Shown here: one piece after another, positions 33,628-41,934 of the stretch
Layout of the letters: the number at the start of each line of letters is the position of its first letter
How positions within the stretch are numbered: position 1 is the stretch's first letter
Source of the DNA: an uncultured Alphaproteobacteria bacterium
GTDB lineage: Bacteria > Pseudomonadota > Alphaproteobacteria > RF32 > CAG-239
Assembly (NCBI GenBank): GCA_910577205.1
Contig: CAJTMA010000006.1
Span: forward strand, 1-64,000
Length of the DNA: 64,000 nucleotides
Direction of reading: 5' to 3'
Notes under the pieces: model-generated
Told to the model about the DNA's origin: nothing
Seen by the model: the letters and a program-made list of their open reading frames with translations, nothing else
The model's database searches: none
Translations under genes and position numbers: made by a program

Positions 33628-35437
33628 ATTCGCCGCTGCCTTTTGCTTGTCTGCCTTACTGATGCTGCCATCATTGGCCACAGCCAAAATCAGCAAGCAA
33701 ATCCCGCTGTATGACCAAAGTAAATATGCCGTTGGATTTTCTCATTTTGACTATGTTAATCCGCAAGCGCCGAAAGGCGGGCGAATCGTATTGCCGGAAT
33801 ATGGCGGCTTTGATAATTTTAACCCTTTTATTTTTAAGGGCATTGCCACAGCACAAGTTGCCAATCTGAGCCTTGACAGTCTGGGGATTGTGCCCGCAGA
33901 TGACCCTTATACGGTTTATCCGTTACTGGCTAAGGCTTTCGATATGCCCGCCGATAAATCTTACATTGGCTTTATTCTGGATGAACACGCCAAGTTTCAT
34001 GACGGCTCTCCGGTAACGGCTGATGATGTTATTTTCAGCTATAACGCCCTGATGGAAAAAGGCCAGCCGCTGTATAAAGTTTATTATGCAGATGTGGATC
34101 GTGTCGAGAAAGTAAACAGTCGCGAAGTGCGCTTTTACTTCAAAAAAGGAACGCATAACCGGGAGTTGCCGCTGATTTTGTCACAGATGAAAATTTACTC
34201 GGCGAAAGACTGGGAAGGGCGAGATTTCAGCAAGCCGGAGCTGCGCATTCCGCTGGGGAGCGGCCCATATAAACTGGAAAAATTTGAACCCGGACGCTTT
34301 CTTATCTTTAAGCGCGATAAAAATTACTGGGCAAAAGACCTGCCCAGCCGCAAAGGTTTTTTTAACTTTGACGAAGTTCGCTTTGATTATTATCAAGATA
34401 CGACCGTTACGCTGCAAGCCTTGTTTGCAGGGAGCATTGATGTCAGAGAAGAATATATCGCCAAAATCTGGGTAACCGGATATGATAACCATTTGGTAAA
34501 CAGCGGCAAAATTATTAAAGAAAATATGGCTCATAATAATGCCGCAACACTGCAAATGTTTGCTTTTAATCTGCGCAAACCAAAGTTTCAGGATCGCCGG
34601 GTGCGGCAGGCGATTGCCCTGGCTTTCAACTTTGACTGGGCAAATGACAAGTTATTTTATAACCAGTATCAGCGGATTTACAGTTATTTTACCAATACCG
34701 GAATGGAAGCCGGCGGGCTGCCTCAAGGCAAAGAGCTTTCTATCCTCAAAAAATATCGGCATCAGCTGCCTGAAGAAATTTTTACCACTGTTCCAGCCAA
34801 TCCGCGGCATGGCGATTTTAAAGAAACGCGTCGGCATTTGAAAGAAGCCGTAAAGCTTTTGCAACAAGCCGGATATGATTTTGTCGACAGCAAGATGACA
34901 AACTTAGCCACAGGCGAGCCTTTGGAATTTGAAGTATTGAGCAATTCGGCAAACGGAAACACCTTTACCCGCGTCATGTTGCCGTTTATTGCCAATCTGG
35001 CAAAAATCGGTATTAAACTGACTTTCCGCAACTTGGAGATAAACGTTTTTAAAAACCGGCTGGATAATTTTGATTTTGATATGGCGATTGTATCATTCGG
35101 AGTCAGCCGGCTGCCGGGAAATGAACAAGCAGAAATGTGGGGCAGTGCCGCTGCGGATATTAAAGGCAGCTATAACATGATTGGTATAAAAAATCCGGTT
35201 GCCGATGATTTGATTAAAGGATTAATTTCCGCACAGAATAAAAATGATTATGAAGCATATGTCCGGGCACTTGACCGGGTGTTGCTGACTGAAAGTTATA
35301 TGATACCGCAATGGTTCTCCCCTTATCAGCGGGTGGCTTATCATAATAAATTCGGGCATCCGCAGACTTCGGTCAAAGCAGGATTTCAACCAATGACATG
35401 GTGGGACGCCTCCCCAAGCACAAAGGATAAAAAATGA
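33617..35437 (+). CDS. yejA: YejA-like extracellular solute-binding protein (family 5)
   Basis: The protein has 606 residues from the ATG at 33617. It has a signal peptide (residues 1-23, ALLMLPSLATAK). The SBP_bac_5 fold is seen in NPQAPKGGRI, the PLLAKAFDMP region, FHDGSPVTADDVIFSYNAL and, at the end, IPQWFSPYQRVAYHNKFG, typical of YejA. YejA captures oligopeptides in the periplasm for an ABC importer. The gene overlaps its upstream neighbour by 11 nt and yejB by 4 nt (ATGA). Confidence 0.92.
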   Translation: MTNKFAAAFCLSALLMLPSLATAKISKQIPLYDQSKYAVGFSHFDYVNPQAPKGGRIVLPEYGGFDNFNPFIFKGIATAQVANLSLDSLGIVPADDPYTVYPLLAKAFDMPADKSYIGFILDEHAKFHDGSPVTADDVIFSYNALMEKGQPLYKVYYADVDRVEKVNSREVRFYFKKGTHNRELPLILSQMKIYSAKDWEGRDFSKPELRIPLGSGPYKLEKFEPGRFLIFKRDKNYWAKDLPSRKGFFNFDEVRFDYYQDTTVTLQALFAGSIDVREEYIAKIWVTGYDNHLVNSGKIIKENMAHNNAATLQMFAFNLRKPKFQDRRVRQAIALAFNFDWANDKLFYNQYQRIYSYFTNTGMEAGGLPQGKELSILKKYRHQLPEEIFTTVPANPRHGDFKETRRHLKEAVKLLQQAGYDFVDSKMTNLATGEPLEFEVLSNSANGNTFTRVMLPFIANLAKIGIKLTFRNLEINVFKNRLDNFDFDMAIVSFGVSRLPGNEQAEMWGSAAADIKGSYNMIGIKNPVADDLIKGLISAQNKNDYEAYVRALDRVLLTESYMIPQWFSPYQRVAYHNKFGHPQTSVKAGFQPMTWWDASPSTKDKK

Positions 35438-36513
35438 GAAATTATATCATTAAACGGCTGCTTTTGATTCCTTTTACTTTGCTGGGGATTTTAACCGTTA
35501 ACTTTCTGATTATTCAAATGGCGCCGGGCGGGCCGATAGAGCATACGCTGGCCAAATATCGCGGCTTTAATGTGGATTCCAAGTCACAATTTTCCTCCAC
35601 CGCTGCAGTTAACATGAGCCAGTCGGCGGCAAAGTATCAAGGCGCGCAGGGTGTTCCCGAAGACTTGATAAAAGAATTGGAAAAACAATTCGGATTTGAC
35701 AAGCCGGTTCATGAACGCTTTTTTAAAATGGTTAAAGATTATGCCGCGTTTAATTTCGGAAAAAGTTACTATCAGGATAAATCTGTCGGGCAATTGATTG
35801 CCGAGCGGATGCCGGTTTCCGTTTCTCTGGGATTATGGTCGACTTTAATCATTTACCTGATTGCCATTCCGTTAGGAATAAAAAAAGCCGTGCGTGACGG
35901 AACATCTTTTGATATCTGGACATCTTTTGCCGTGATTATCGGCGCAGCCATTCCTGTTTTTTTATTTGCTGTTTTTCTGATTGTTTTTTTAGCCGGCGGC
36001 ACATATCTGCACTGGTTTCCGTTACGCGGGCTGACCTCAGACAACTGGGATGAATTATCATGGTTCGGCAAAGTAATTGATTATTTTTGGCATATTACTT
36101 TGCCGGTAACCGCAATGGTTATCGGCGGATTTGCCAGTCTGACTATGCTGACAAAAAATTCATTTCTGGATGAAATCAACAAACCATATGTTTTGACAGC
36201 GCGCGCCAAAGGACTGACAGAGAACCAAGTTCTTTACAAACACGTCTTTCGGAATGCCATGCTGATTGTGGTTGCCGGTTTCCCTACTCTGTTAATCAAG
36301 ATGCTGTTTACGGGATCGCTGCTGATTGAAGTGATTTTCTCGCTCAACGGCTTAGGGCTGCTGGGATACGAAGCCATTATGACGCGTGATTATCCGGTCA
36401 TTTTCGGCACATTATACATCTTTGCCCTGCTTGGGCTGTTGCTGAAACTGTTGAGTGATATCACTTATTCGCTGGTTGACCCGAGAATTAACTTCTCTTC
36501 CGTAAATGCCTGA
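35434..36513 (+). CDS. yejB: YejB-like ABC transporter permease
   Basis: The protein has 359 residues. The N-terminus (MRNYIIKRLLLIPFTLLGIL) is a transmembrane helix followed by NFLIIQMAPGGPIE, the DppB/YejB signature. The EAA loop is present at LTARAKGLTENQVLYKHVFRNA. About six transmembrane helices. It overlaps yejA by four nt. The usual next genes, yejE (second permease) and yejF (ATPase), are absent: a convergent HD-domain gene follows after 11 bp. The pair may borrow an ATPase and permease encoded elsewhere, or be a remnant. Confidence 0.92.
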   Translation: MRNYIIKRLLLIPFTLLGILTVNFLIIQMAPGGPIEHTLAKYRGFNVDSKSQFSSTAAVNMSQSAAKYQGAQGVPEDLIKELEKQFGFDKPVHERFFKMVKDYAAFNFGKSYYQDKSVGQLIAERMPVSVSLGLWSTLIIYLIAIPLGIKKAVRDGTSFDIWTSFAVIIGAAIPVFLFAVFLIVFLAGGTYLHWFPLRGLTSDNWDELSWFGKVIDYFWHITLPVTAMVIGGFASLTMLTKNSFLDEINKPYVLTARAKGLTENQVLYKHVFRNAMLIVVAGFPTLLIKMLFTGSLLIEVIFSLNGLGLLGYEAIMTRDYPVIFGTLYIFALLGLLLKLLSDITYSLVDPRINFSSVNA

Positions 36514-36524
36514 CTTCTTGGCCG

Positions 36525-37766
36525 TCAGGCGGCCCCCCGAAACTGCGCTTCCGGACTAAAGCATAATCGGGTGATTTCACCGTGCAGTTCATTTAGCAGA
36601 GGATCGTTCAATTCTTCTAACAGGCTGTTTATCTGAAGATTGCTCTGGCAGGATACTCCCTCGCATTCCTCCCAATAGCGCGCGTTGCTATCCTGGTAAA
36701 ACGCGTTTTGCAGAGCCCCCTCAAGTTTGTTTACCAGCTTCAACAGACGGGATTCCGCCGTCTGTTGTTGCGCATATTCGACACAGAGTTCATAAATCTG
36801 CTGATTTAACGGCGCAGGCAGGATATGGCGAATAGCGGTCACGGCTTCCGCTTCATTTTTCTTTTTTAGCAGTTTCCGGCCGCAGACAGCTTCCGGCAAA
36901 TCATGCGTCAAAGCCAAGCGCAGCAAACGCCCATAATCCCCCGGATTTTGCAAGTAAGGCGACAAGCAAAGCAACAGGTAGCAAAGCTTAACAATATGAT
37001 CGGCGGCAGTTTCTTTGCTGCCATCGGCCAGTCGGTTATCCCGCTTAACCAAAGCCAGTTTTTCAACAACATCCATGAAATCAGCCAAAGCGGCATTGAG
37101 CGGCAACTGGGCGTCGTTTAACTGAGATGCTTTTTCATCGGTTCGCACGCCACTTTTAATCATAGCCATGCGGCACAGATTTAAACATTGCGCTTCCATA
37201 TGACTCAACAACGGTTCGTTTAATTTTTCAAGCCACTGCTTTTCCGGGGTATCGCCGCTCATTACACAGCGATAATACCAATCCCCGCCTTTGCCTTCGC
37301 TCCAATAAAGGACATCGCCCAAACGGCAAGCCTGATAGTTCGCGTCAAGCTTATCCAGCACATAGACAATTTGAGCCTCGCGGCTGCTTTTATTTTCATA
37401 TTCCATAAACAAGTTATAAATCTTCTCTCCCGCAGCTTGGGGAAGGATGTCGCGGCAACGCTCGATGGCCGCCAATTCTTTTTGTTTTTTCTGTTCCTGT
37501 AAAGCGGTATTTGTCCGTTGGGCGCAAAGCGGAATATCCCCGCATTCGGCTTCAGCTAAGTCATGAACTAAAGCCAGCTCAAACATTTTGGTGGTATCAA
37601 CTTTAGTTTGCAGGTAAGGCGCGGCCGCAAATGCCAGATAAGCCACTTTCAAGATATGTGACGAATCGCTTTCATAACTGCCGTCAGAGAGTTTGACATC
37701 GCGCTTGACCTGCCCCAGCTTCTCGACAATTTTATGAAATTCGATTATTTTTTTGATGTCTGACAT
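36525..37766 (-). CDS. Protein with two tandem HD domains (YfbR-like)
   Basis: The protein has 413 residues from the ATG at 37766 (MSDIKKIIEFHKIVEKLG), which has GGAG upstream. It is an internal duplication. Domain 1 (residues 1-200) has DSSHILKVAYL, ALVHDLAEAECGDIP and a later VLDKLDANYQA; domain 2 (residues 220-400) has AADHIVKLCYLL, ALTHDLPEAVCGRKL and LVNKLEGALQ. The H...HD...D metal set is complete in domain 1; domain 2 loses the Asp of the GD pair (CGRK). HD proteins of this type hydrolyse nucleotides, often 5'-deoxynucleotides. The biological role here is unassigned. It is followed on the same strand only by the convergent yejB. Confidence 0.8.
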   Translation of the reverse strand: MSDIKKIIEFHKIVEKLGQVKRDVKLSDGSYESDSSHILKVAYLAFAAAPYLQTKVDTTKMFELALVHDLAEAECGDIPLCAQRTNTALQEQKKQKELAAIERCRDILPQAAGEKIYNLFMEYENKSSREAQIVYVLDKLDANYQACRLGDVLYWSEGKGGDWYYRCVMSGDTPEKQWLEKLNEPLLSHMEAQCLNLCRMAMIKSGVRTDEKASQLNDAQLPLNAALADFMDVVEKLALVKRDNRLADGSKETAADHIVKLCYLLLCLSPYLQNPGDYGRLLRLALTHDLPEAVCGRKLLKKKNEAEAVTAIRHILPAPLNQQIYELCVEYAQQQTAESRLLKLVNKLEGALQNAFYQDSNARYWEECEGVSCQSNLQINSLLEELNDPLLNELHGEITRLCFSPEAQFRGAA

Positions 37767-37783
37767 TTGTTTTCTCCTACAAA

Positions 37784-37808
37784 AAAACCGCCCACAAGGA
37801 GCGGTTTG
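37784..37808 (-). terminator. serS terminator
   Basis: The stem AAACCGC/GCGGTTT (37785-37791, 37801-37807), followed by a T run on the minus strand, sits just after the serS stop. Confidence 0.65.
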
Positions 37809-37812
37809 ACAT

Positions 37813-39093
37813 TTACGCATTCTTACCAATTTTGGTTTTGCCGCCAAGGTAAGGACGCAGCTTAACCGGAATATTAACCGTTCCGTCAGCATTCTGGTGG
37901 TTTTCAATAAACGGTACCAGCGCCCGCGGAGTGGCAATACCGGTATTGTTCAGCGTATGAACATATTTTACTTTGCCATCAGCATTGTCGCGGTAACGCA
38001 GATTGGTGCGACGCGCCTGCCAATCAGTAATATTAGAGCAGGAATGGGTTTCGCGATAGCAGTTTTGTGACGGAACCCAAGCTTCCAAATCATATTGGCG
38101 GTACTTCGGCGCCCCCATATCCCCGGTGCAAATATCCAGCACCTGATATGGCAATTCCAAATCCTGCAGCACTTCTTCAGAAATAGCCAACAGCTTTTTA
38201 TGCCATTTGTCACTTTCGTTGACATCATTTTTGCAGATGACAAACTGCTCGGTTTTCATAAACTGGTGGACGCGAACCAAGCCGCGGGTATCTTTACCGG
38301 CAGCTCCGGCTTCGCGGCGGAAACAGGGTGAAAATCCGGCATAAAGAATCGGCAATTCGTTTTCGTTCAAAATTTCATCAGCACGCAACGAGTTCAGAAT
38401 CAACTCGGCTGTGCCCGACAGATACAAATCATCTGCCGGCATATAATAAATTTCATCACGAGAAAACGGCAAATAACCCTGGCCATACAGCGGGCGCTCT
38501 TTGGAAATTGAGGGCACGGTCACCACGGTAAACCCATGGGCGCGCAATTTATCCAACACCATCATATGAATTGCCAGCTCCAATTGAGCCAAATCATTTT
38601 TAATGGCATAAGTGCGAGAACCGCAGACTTTTGCAATGCGTTCCATCTCGCTCCAGTCATTAAGCTCCATCAGTTCAATATGGTCGCGGGGCGTAAAGTC
38701 AAATTTGGTCGGTTCGCCCACTTTGCGCAGAACAACGTTGGCGCATTCATCCGGGCCGACCGGGCAATCCGGGCTGGGATAGTTTGGCATACGCAGCATC
38801 AATTCATCAAACTGTGCCTGAATTTTGCCGAGTTCTTCCTGTTCTTTTTTCAACTCTTCGCCTAATTCTTTACTTTTGGCAATGATTGCCGGGCGTTCCT
38901 CAGCCGAGGCAGATTTAATCGAATTACTCAGGCGGTTCTTTTCTTCAGCCAGAGCCTGGGAAGAGGTTTTAAGCTTGTTCATATCCAAGTAGGTTGATAT
39001 TAAATTATCGACACTTTCCGAAGAGAAACCTTTTTTAGCAAGGCATTGTTTAACTTGATCCTGATTATCGATAATATGTTTAATATCCAACAT
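37813..39093 (-). CDS. serS: Seryl-tRNA synthetase
   Basis: This class II synthetase charges tRNA-Ser. The 426 residues comprise the N-terminal long coiled-coil arm (residues 30-105, rich in Lys/Glu), then motif 2 (AGFSPCFRREAGAAGKDTRG) and motif 3 (NTGIATPRALVPFIENHQ), with YLSGTAELILNSLRADEIL between. Its upstream region carries a decayed LysR fragment and no obvious riboswitch. Confidence 0.97.
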   Translation of the reverse strand: MLDIKHIIDNQDQVKQCLAKKGFSSESVDNLISTYLDMNKLKTSSQALAEEKNRLSNSIKSASAEERPAIIAKSKELGEELKKEQEELGKIQAQFDELMLRMPNYPSPDCPVGPDECANVVLRKVGEPTKFDFTPRDHIELMELNDWSEMERIAKVCGSRTYAIKNDLAQLELAIHMMVLDKLRAHGFTVVTVPSISKERPLYGQGYLPFSRDEIYYMPADDLYLSGTAELILNSLRADEILNENELPILYAGFSPCFRREAGAAGKDTRGLVRVHQFMKTEQFVICKNDVNESDKWHKKLLAISEEVLQDLELPYQVLDICTGDMGAPKYRQYDLEAWVPSQNCYRETHSCSNITDWQARRTNLRYRDNADGKVKYVHTLNNTGIATPRALVPFIENHQNADGTVNIPVKLRPYLGGKTKIGKNA

Positions 39094-39222
39094 TCGTCTT
39101 TGTCCTATTTATCTTTATTTTATATGTTTTAACTTTTATGAAGAATAGCAATTTTTATGATAAATACAAGACCAAACAGACTCTAAAGCACAAAAAACCT
39201 CTTTTTCCACTATTCCCAATAG

Positions 39223-39420
39223 TGCCGACAACCAAGAATCGGCTATGTCATTACCTTAGATAAACTGGTCGATATTATGGATAATAATGTTTGTTTTAAA
39301 CCGTTCAGCCCGGTATTAGAATCCGGGCTGAATATTGTTTGGAAAAAACATCAGGTCTTTTCGCCGGCGGCCAAACTCTTCTTAAATGCCGTTCGGGAAA
39401 AATTTGAAAGCTTTTCCTAA
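39223..39420 (+). pseudogene. LysR-family regulator remnant (C-terminal fragment)
   Basis: This open stretch of 65 codons with no start codon begins right after a stop. It reads RIGYVITLDKLVDIM, then NVCFKPFSPVLESGLNIVWK and AKLFLNAVREKFESF, which matches the C-terminal end of LysR substrate-binding domains (loss of specificity, SGLNIVWK near the end, then a final helix). The HTH domain and the rest of the effector domain are missing. It is probably the leftover of a deleted gene between serS and the META-type lipoprotein. Confidence 0.55.
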
Positions 39421-39423
39421 GCG

Positions 39424-39825
39424 TTATTTTTCACTGACAGTTCCGGTTTCCTCAAAAACCAGTTCTTTTCCGGCACTGCCGATAATAGTCAATTTTTTAC
39501 CGTCTAATTTATAAGTGGTTACAGTCGGCAAAAATTGCAGATAATCCTGCTCGGCTTTCATTAATTCTTCCGGACCGGCCATCATAGTTGACCCTGCCGG
39601 TTCAAGGGTAAGCTTGTCGGCGTTCAACATATAAGAACCAAAGTAATTATTAATAGCGGCTACGCCGAAAAAGCGATTTTCCTTAGCATCAAAGCCTATG
39701 GTAATTTCGGCATTGTCCGGAGCATTTTGAAGTTTGTATTCCTTTCCGACAAAACTATCAGCCGTTTGTGCCGTGCAGGAAACCAGCATTATCACACCCA
39801 AAAGTGAATTTATCCATTTAAACAT
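39424..39825 (-). CDS. META-domain (HslJ-like) lipoprotein
   Basis: The protein has 133 residues from the ATG at 39825, with AAGGAG upstream; 14 extra codons before it have no ribosome site. It has a lipoprotein signal peptide with lipobox LVSC (residues 14-17). The body shows the META pattern: an N.yFG.y motif (INNYFGSYMLN), then STMMAGPEELMKAEQDYLQF and a final LTIIGSAGKELVFEE. HslJ-like proteins are linked to heat or antibiotic stress at the outer membrane. A second lipoprotein of similar layout is next upstream (39904-40293). Confidence 0.78.
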   Translation of the reverse strand: MFKWINSLLGVIMLVSCTAQTADSFVGKEYKLQNAPDNAEITIGFDAKENRFFGVAAINNYFGSYMLNADKLTLEPAGSTMMAGPEELMKAEQDYLQFLPTVTTYKLDGKKLTIIGSAGKELVFEETGTVSEK

Positions 39826-39903
39826 AAAGCATCTCCTTATATTAGGGTTATCAGATACTTTTAACATATACTTATCTTTGCAAAATACCAGATATTTTAT
39901 TAC

Positions 39904-40293
39904 TTAATTAACGGCTTTGAAGCGGATATAATCCCCGCGGAAATTTCTGATGACCAATTCATCGCCGTCAGATGACAGCATTTTTTCACCATAAAGAAAA
40001 TCAAAGTACGCTTTTTCAGGGTTAAGCAAACGTGCCGGGCGATTTAAGCGCGTGGCATTGATTGTATCAAAATAAATAGTCGGATGACCGTTCCGCTCCC
40101 CCAGATGATAATCTCCATAATATTCATTAATGTATGTTCCCCAATATTGGCCGCTGCCAGAGTCAAAATTCAACGTTACGGGAATACGGTGCGCCCCGTT
40201 TGCCATCCGATAAGACTCATGCAAAACAGGTGCTTTTCCAACGCAGGCACAAACCAATAAACAAAGAACCGCCACAAGCCAAAATTTGCGCAT
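39904..40293 (-). CDS. META-like lipoprotein
   Basis: The protein has 129 residues from the ATG at 40293 (MRKFWLVAVLCLLVCAC), with AAAGGA upstream. Lipobox LVCAC. The body has QYWGTYINEYYGDYHLGERN and ends in a beta-like VIRNFRGDYIRF stretch, similar in spacing to the META lipoprotein downstream, though clearly divergent. The two look like an old tandem duplication. Family assignment is weaker than for its neighbour. Confidence 0.65.
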   Translation of the reverse strand: MRKFWLVAVLCLLVCACVGKAPVLHESYRMANGAHRIPVTLNFDSGSGQYWGTYINEYYGDYHLGERNGHPTIYFDTINATRLNRPARLLNPEKAYFDFLYGEKMLSSDGDELVIRNFRGDYIRFKAVN

Positions 40294-40355
40294 ATGTTTT
40301 CCTTTGTTCCAAACCTCTTTATATTTTACAAGAAAATTTTCAAATAACCAAGCAG

Positions 40356-40383
40356 AAAAAACACCCGATAAGCTATCGGGTGT
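40356..40383 (-). terminator. Hairpin terminator, minus strand
   Basis: The perfect 10-bp stem ACACCCGATA/TATCGGGTGT (40361-40370, 40374-40383) has a T run on the minus strand. It lies upstream of the META-like lipoprotein with no intact minus-strand gene before it, so the gene it served may have been lost. Confidence 0.6.
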
Positions 40384-40414
40384 CACAGAGATTAATTGTT
40401 TAGCAAGTTATCAA

Positions 40415-40525
40415 ATGCATGATAATACTGCCGCAGAAGAATTCAGGCTTTCCCGGCAAAATGAATATAATCGTAAAAAAGGGCAATTAAAGAGTGATAT
40501 AATTGCTAGAATTAAAGGAATTTAG
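40415..40525 (+). other. Possible 36-residue ORF or gene fragment
   Basis: A short charged reading frame begins MHDNTAAEEFRLSRQNEYNR and ends with DIIARIKGI, just before the tRNA. It has no clear ribosome site. The composition is protein-like and it might be the C-terminal scrap of a deleted gene, for example an integration-module gene next to the tRNA. There is no match to a family I know. Confidence 0.25.
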
Positions 40526-40607
40526 AAACAAGAGAAAAATAATTAACATTTTCAGCAAAATTATGCTTGATTTTTTTGCAAAGGGCGTGTATGTTTCCTT
40601 CGTTGTC

Positions 40608-40682
40608 GCCGCTGTAGCTCAGTGGTAGAGCACGTCATTGGTAATGACGGGGTCGCAAGTCCGATTCTTGCCAGCGGCACCA
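40608..40682 (+). tRNA. tRNA-Thr (anticodon GGT)
   Basis: A complete cloverleaf: acceptor GCCGCTG/CAGCGGC, D arm with GTAGCTCAGTGGTAGAGCAC, anticodon stem CGTCA/TGACG with loop TTGGTAA (anticodon GGT, read ACC/ACT), and a T arm with GTCCGATTCTTGC. CCA is encoded (40680-40682). An intrinsic terminator follows. It marks the left edge of the AT-rich accessory region and may be its integration site. Confidence 0.95.
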
Positions 40683-40684
40683 TT

Positions 40685-40713
40685 AAAAAAGCCTCCTTTA
40701 GGGAGGCTTTTTT
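40685..40713 (+). terminator. tRNA-Thr terminator
   Basis: A run of six A, stem GCCTCC/GGAGGC (40691-40696, 40702-40707) and a T run directly after the encoded CCA. Confidence 0.85.
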
Positions 40714-40730
40714 AATGGTTATCGTGGGAC

Positions 40731-40812
40731 GGGCGGAATTGCGAAGCAAGTCTGACGAAGCCGGTTGGCGGCCATCAATCGGCGAAGGACGAGGAGCTAA
40801 AGCGACGAGGTC
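40731..40812 (+). repeat. Single unit of the 80-bp GC-rich repeat family
   Basis: The stretch starting GAATTGCGAAGCAAGTCTGA and running through GAAGCCGGTTGGCGGCCATC to GACGAGGAGC matches the repeating unit of the array at 44173-44790, most closely its last unit (same CAAGTCTGACGAAGCCGG). It lies directly after the tRNA terminator. It is much richer in GC than its surroundings, and no gene is evident. Confidence 0.7.
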
Positions 40813-40867
40813 TTGAGCGGCAGCGAAAGATGCGCTCTACCGAAAGCCCCCGCACCTTCAAAGCCAG

Positions 40868-40985
40868 CGTCACCATTTTTAGAAATGCACCTTTTGAGGT
40901 GTTTTTTTTGTTATGTAAACCAAGCCTTTCAACAGTCCGATTAATGAGTTTTTGAAATAAGCACTTTTGTAAGATTATCGGTTCT
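40868..40985 (+). repeat. Imperfect direct repeat, left copy
   Basis: Roughly 115 bp starting at GCGTCACCATTTTTAGAAAT and containing CACCTTTTGAGGTG (a hairpin with a T run after it), TTGTTATG, ACCAAG, and an AGTCCGAT motif. It matches 41717-41830 over nearly its full length with many substitutions. The first bases AGCGTCACCAT resemble the tRNA-Thr 3' end (AGCGGCACCAT). The pair flanks the amidohydrolase-like gene. No coding potential is obvious. Confidence 0.6.
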
Positions 40986-41601
40986 TTTCGTAGCAATGAA
41001 TTACGTCATAAAAAAACGGCATCGTAACATTTAAAACAATATCAGGGTTTTGATAGAAATCCCGTAAGTAAGATTGTAATTCAACTTGAATCACATTCGG
41101 CTGATTGAAAGTTTTTTGATAACGCCCTGTAAAACCAACTTTTCCTGTATAATCAGGGTGATTGACCACCGTTTTTAATTTATATTGTTTTGCAATTTGC
41201 AAAATATGATTTAAATAAGGATAATTCTTATCATCAAAATCAGCTATACCTAAACAGATATCATAATCAATTTCTTGATTAAAACCATGAATATCTAAAA
41301 AGTAATGGTCTTGTAAATTGTGTTCTGCAACATAATCAGAGATGAGAAATTTGTAAGGGGTAAATTTTGTTCGCACTAAAGTTGATATTTTGTTTACAGC
41401 CCCAAGATGCTTAACAAGCGCACCAGTATATAGATCTGCGCATTTTTCTTTTTTATTACAAAAACTCCGTGTTGCGTGCGGCGCAGAAAGGATTAATGAA
41501 GAAGAATAATCTATAAACTCAAAAACATCTTCTCTTTCTTCTTGTCCATGAGAACGATTTAAGATGAAACATTCGTTATATTTTTTTAGAGTATCAATCA
41601 T
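40975..41601 (-). CDS. N-formylglutamate amidohydrolase-like protein
   Basis: The protein has 208 residues and low-GC codon use. ILSAPHATRSF, KCADLYTGALVKHLG, YFLDIHGF and VIQVELQSYLRDF fit the metal-ligand pattern of the N-formylglutamate amidohydrolase family (a PH, a DxHG and a late Glu). Family members release formate from N-formylglutamate in histidine degradation, or act on related N-acyl or peptide substrates; several are shorter than the classical enzyme, as this one is. No hut genes are nearby, so a role in histidine breakdown is doubtful. It lies between imperfect direct repeats in the accessory region. Confidence 0.6.
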   Translation of the reverse strand: MIDTLKKYNECFILNRSHGQEEREDVFEFIDYSSSLILSAPHATRSFCNKKEKCADLYTGALVKHLGAVNKISTLVRTKFTPYKFLISDYVAEHNLQDHYFLDIHGFNQEIDYDICLGIADFDDKNYPYLNHILQIAKQYKLKTVVNHPDYTGKVGFTGRYQKTFNQPNVIQVELQSYLRDFYQNPDIVLNVTMPFFYDVIHCYEKNR

Positions 41602-41716
41602 AATATTAAGTATAGATATTTAATCGTTAAAAATCAGTGTCAAATAACTTAATTTTTACTCAACTCCTTAAACCTCTCGGTCTCATCAGTCCGATAATCG
41701 CACTGTATCGCGCACC
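41602..41716. other. AT-rich non-coding gap
   Basis: Together with the following repeat, this makes about 330 bp without an intact gene. I see no RNA gene or operator; only AT-rich sequence that leads into the right-hand direct repeat. Confidence 0.4.
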
Positions 41717-41830
41717 ATTTGTTAAAATACACCTTTTAAGGTGCTTTTTTGTTATGAAAACCAAGGTTTACAGTCAGTCCGATTTGAGAGATTTTTAAAT
41801 AGCATTTTTTAATAATCTATCGGACTTTTG
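41717..41830 (+). repeat. Imperfect direct repeat, right copy
   Basis: GCGCACCATTTGTTAAAATA, then CACCTTTTAAGGTGCTTTTTTG (here split for length: CACCTTTTAAGGTG plus a T run), GTTATGAAAACCAAG and CAGTCCGAT. It is the counterpart of 40868-40985. The hairpin CACCTT/AAGGTG followed by T residues resembles a terminator on the plus strand. Confidence 0.6.
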
Positions 41831-41934
41831 CCAGAAAGATAGCAGGCACAAGTGTTTACTCTTCTTAATCCGTCTTCAATAAATTTTAATTGTTTGATTT
41901 TACCATATATAAAATTTAATAGTAAGATTACCTT

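Noticed and set aside
39094..39222. Riboswitch or T-box upstream of serS
   Set aside because: No specifier or antiterminator motif is seen, and T-boxes are not expected in proteobacteria.
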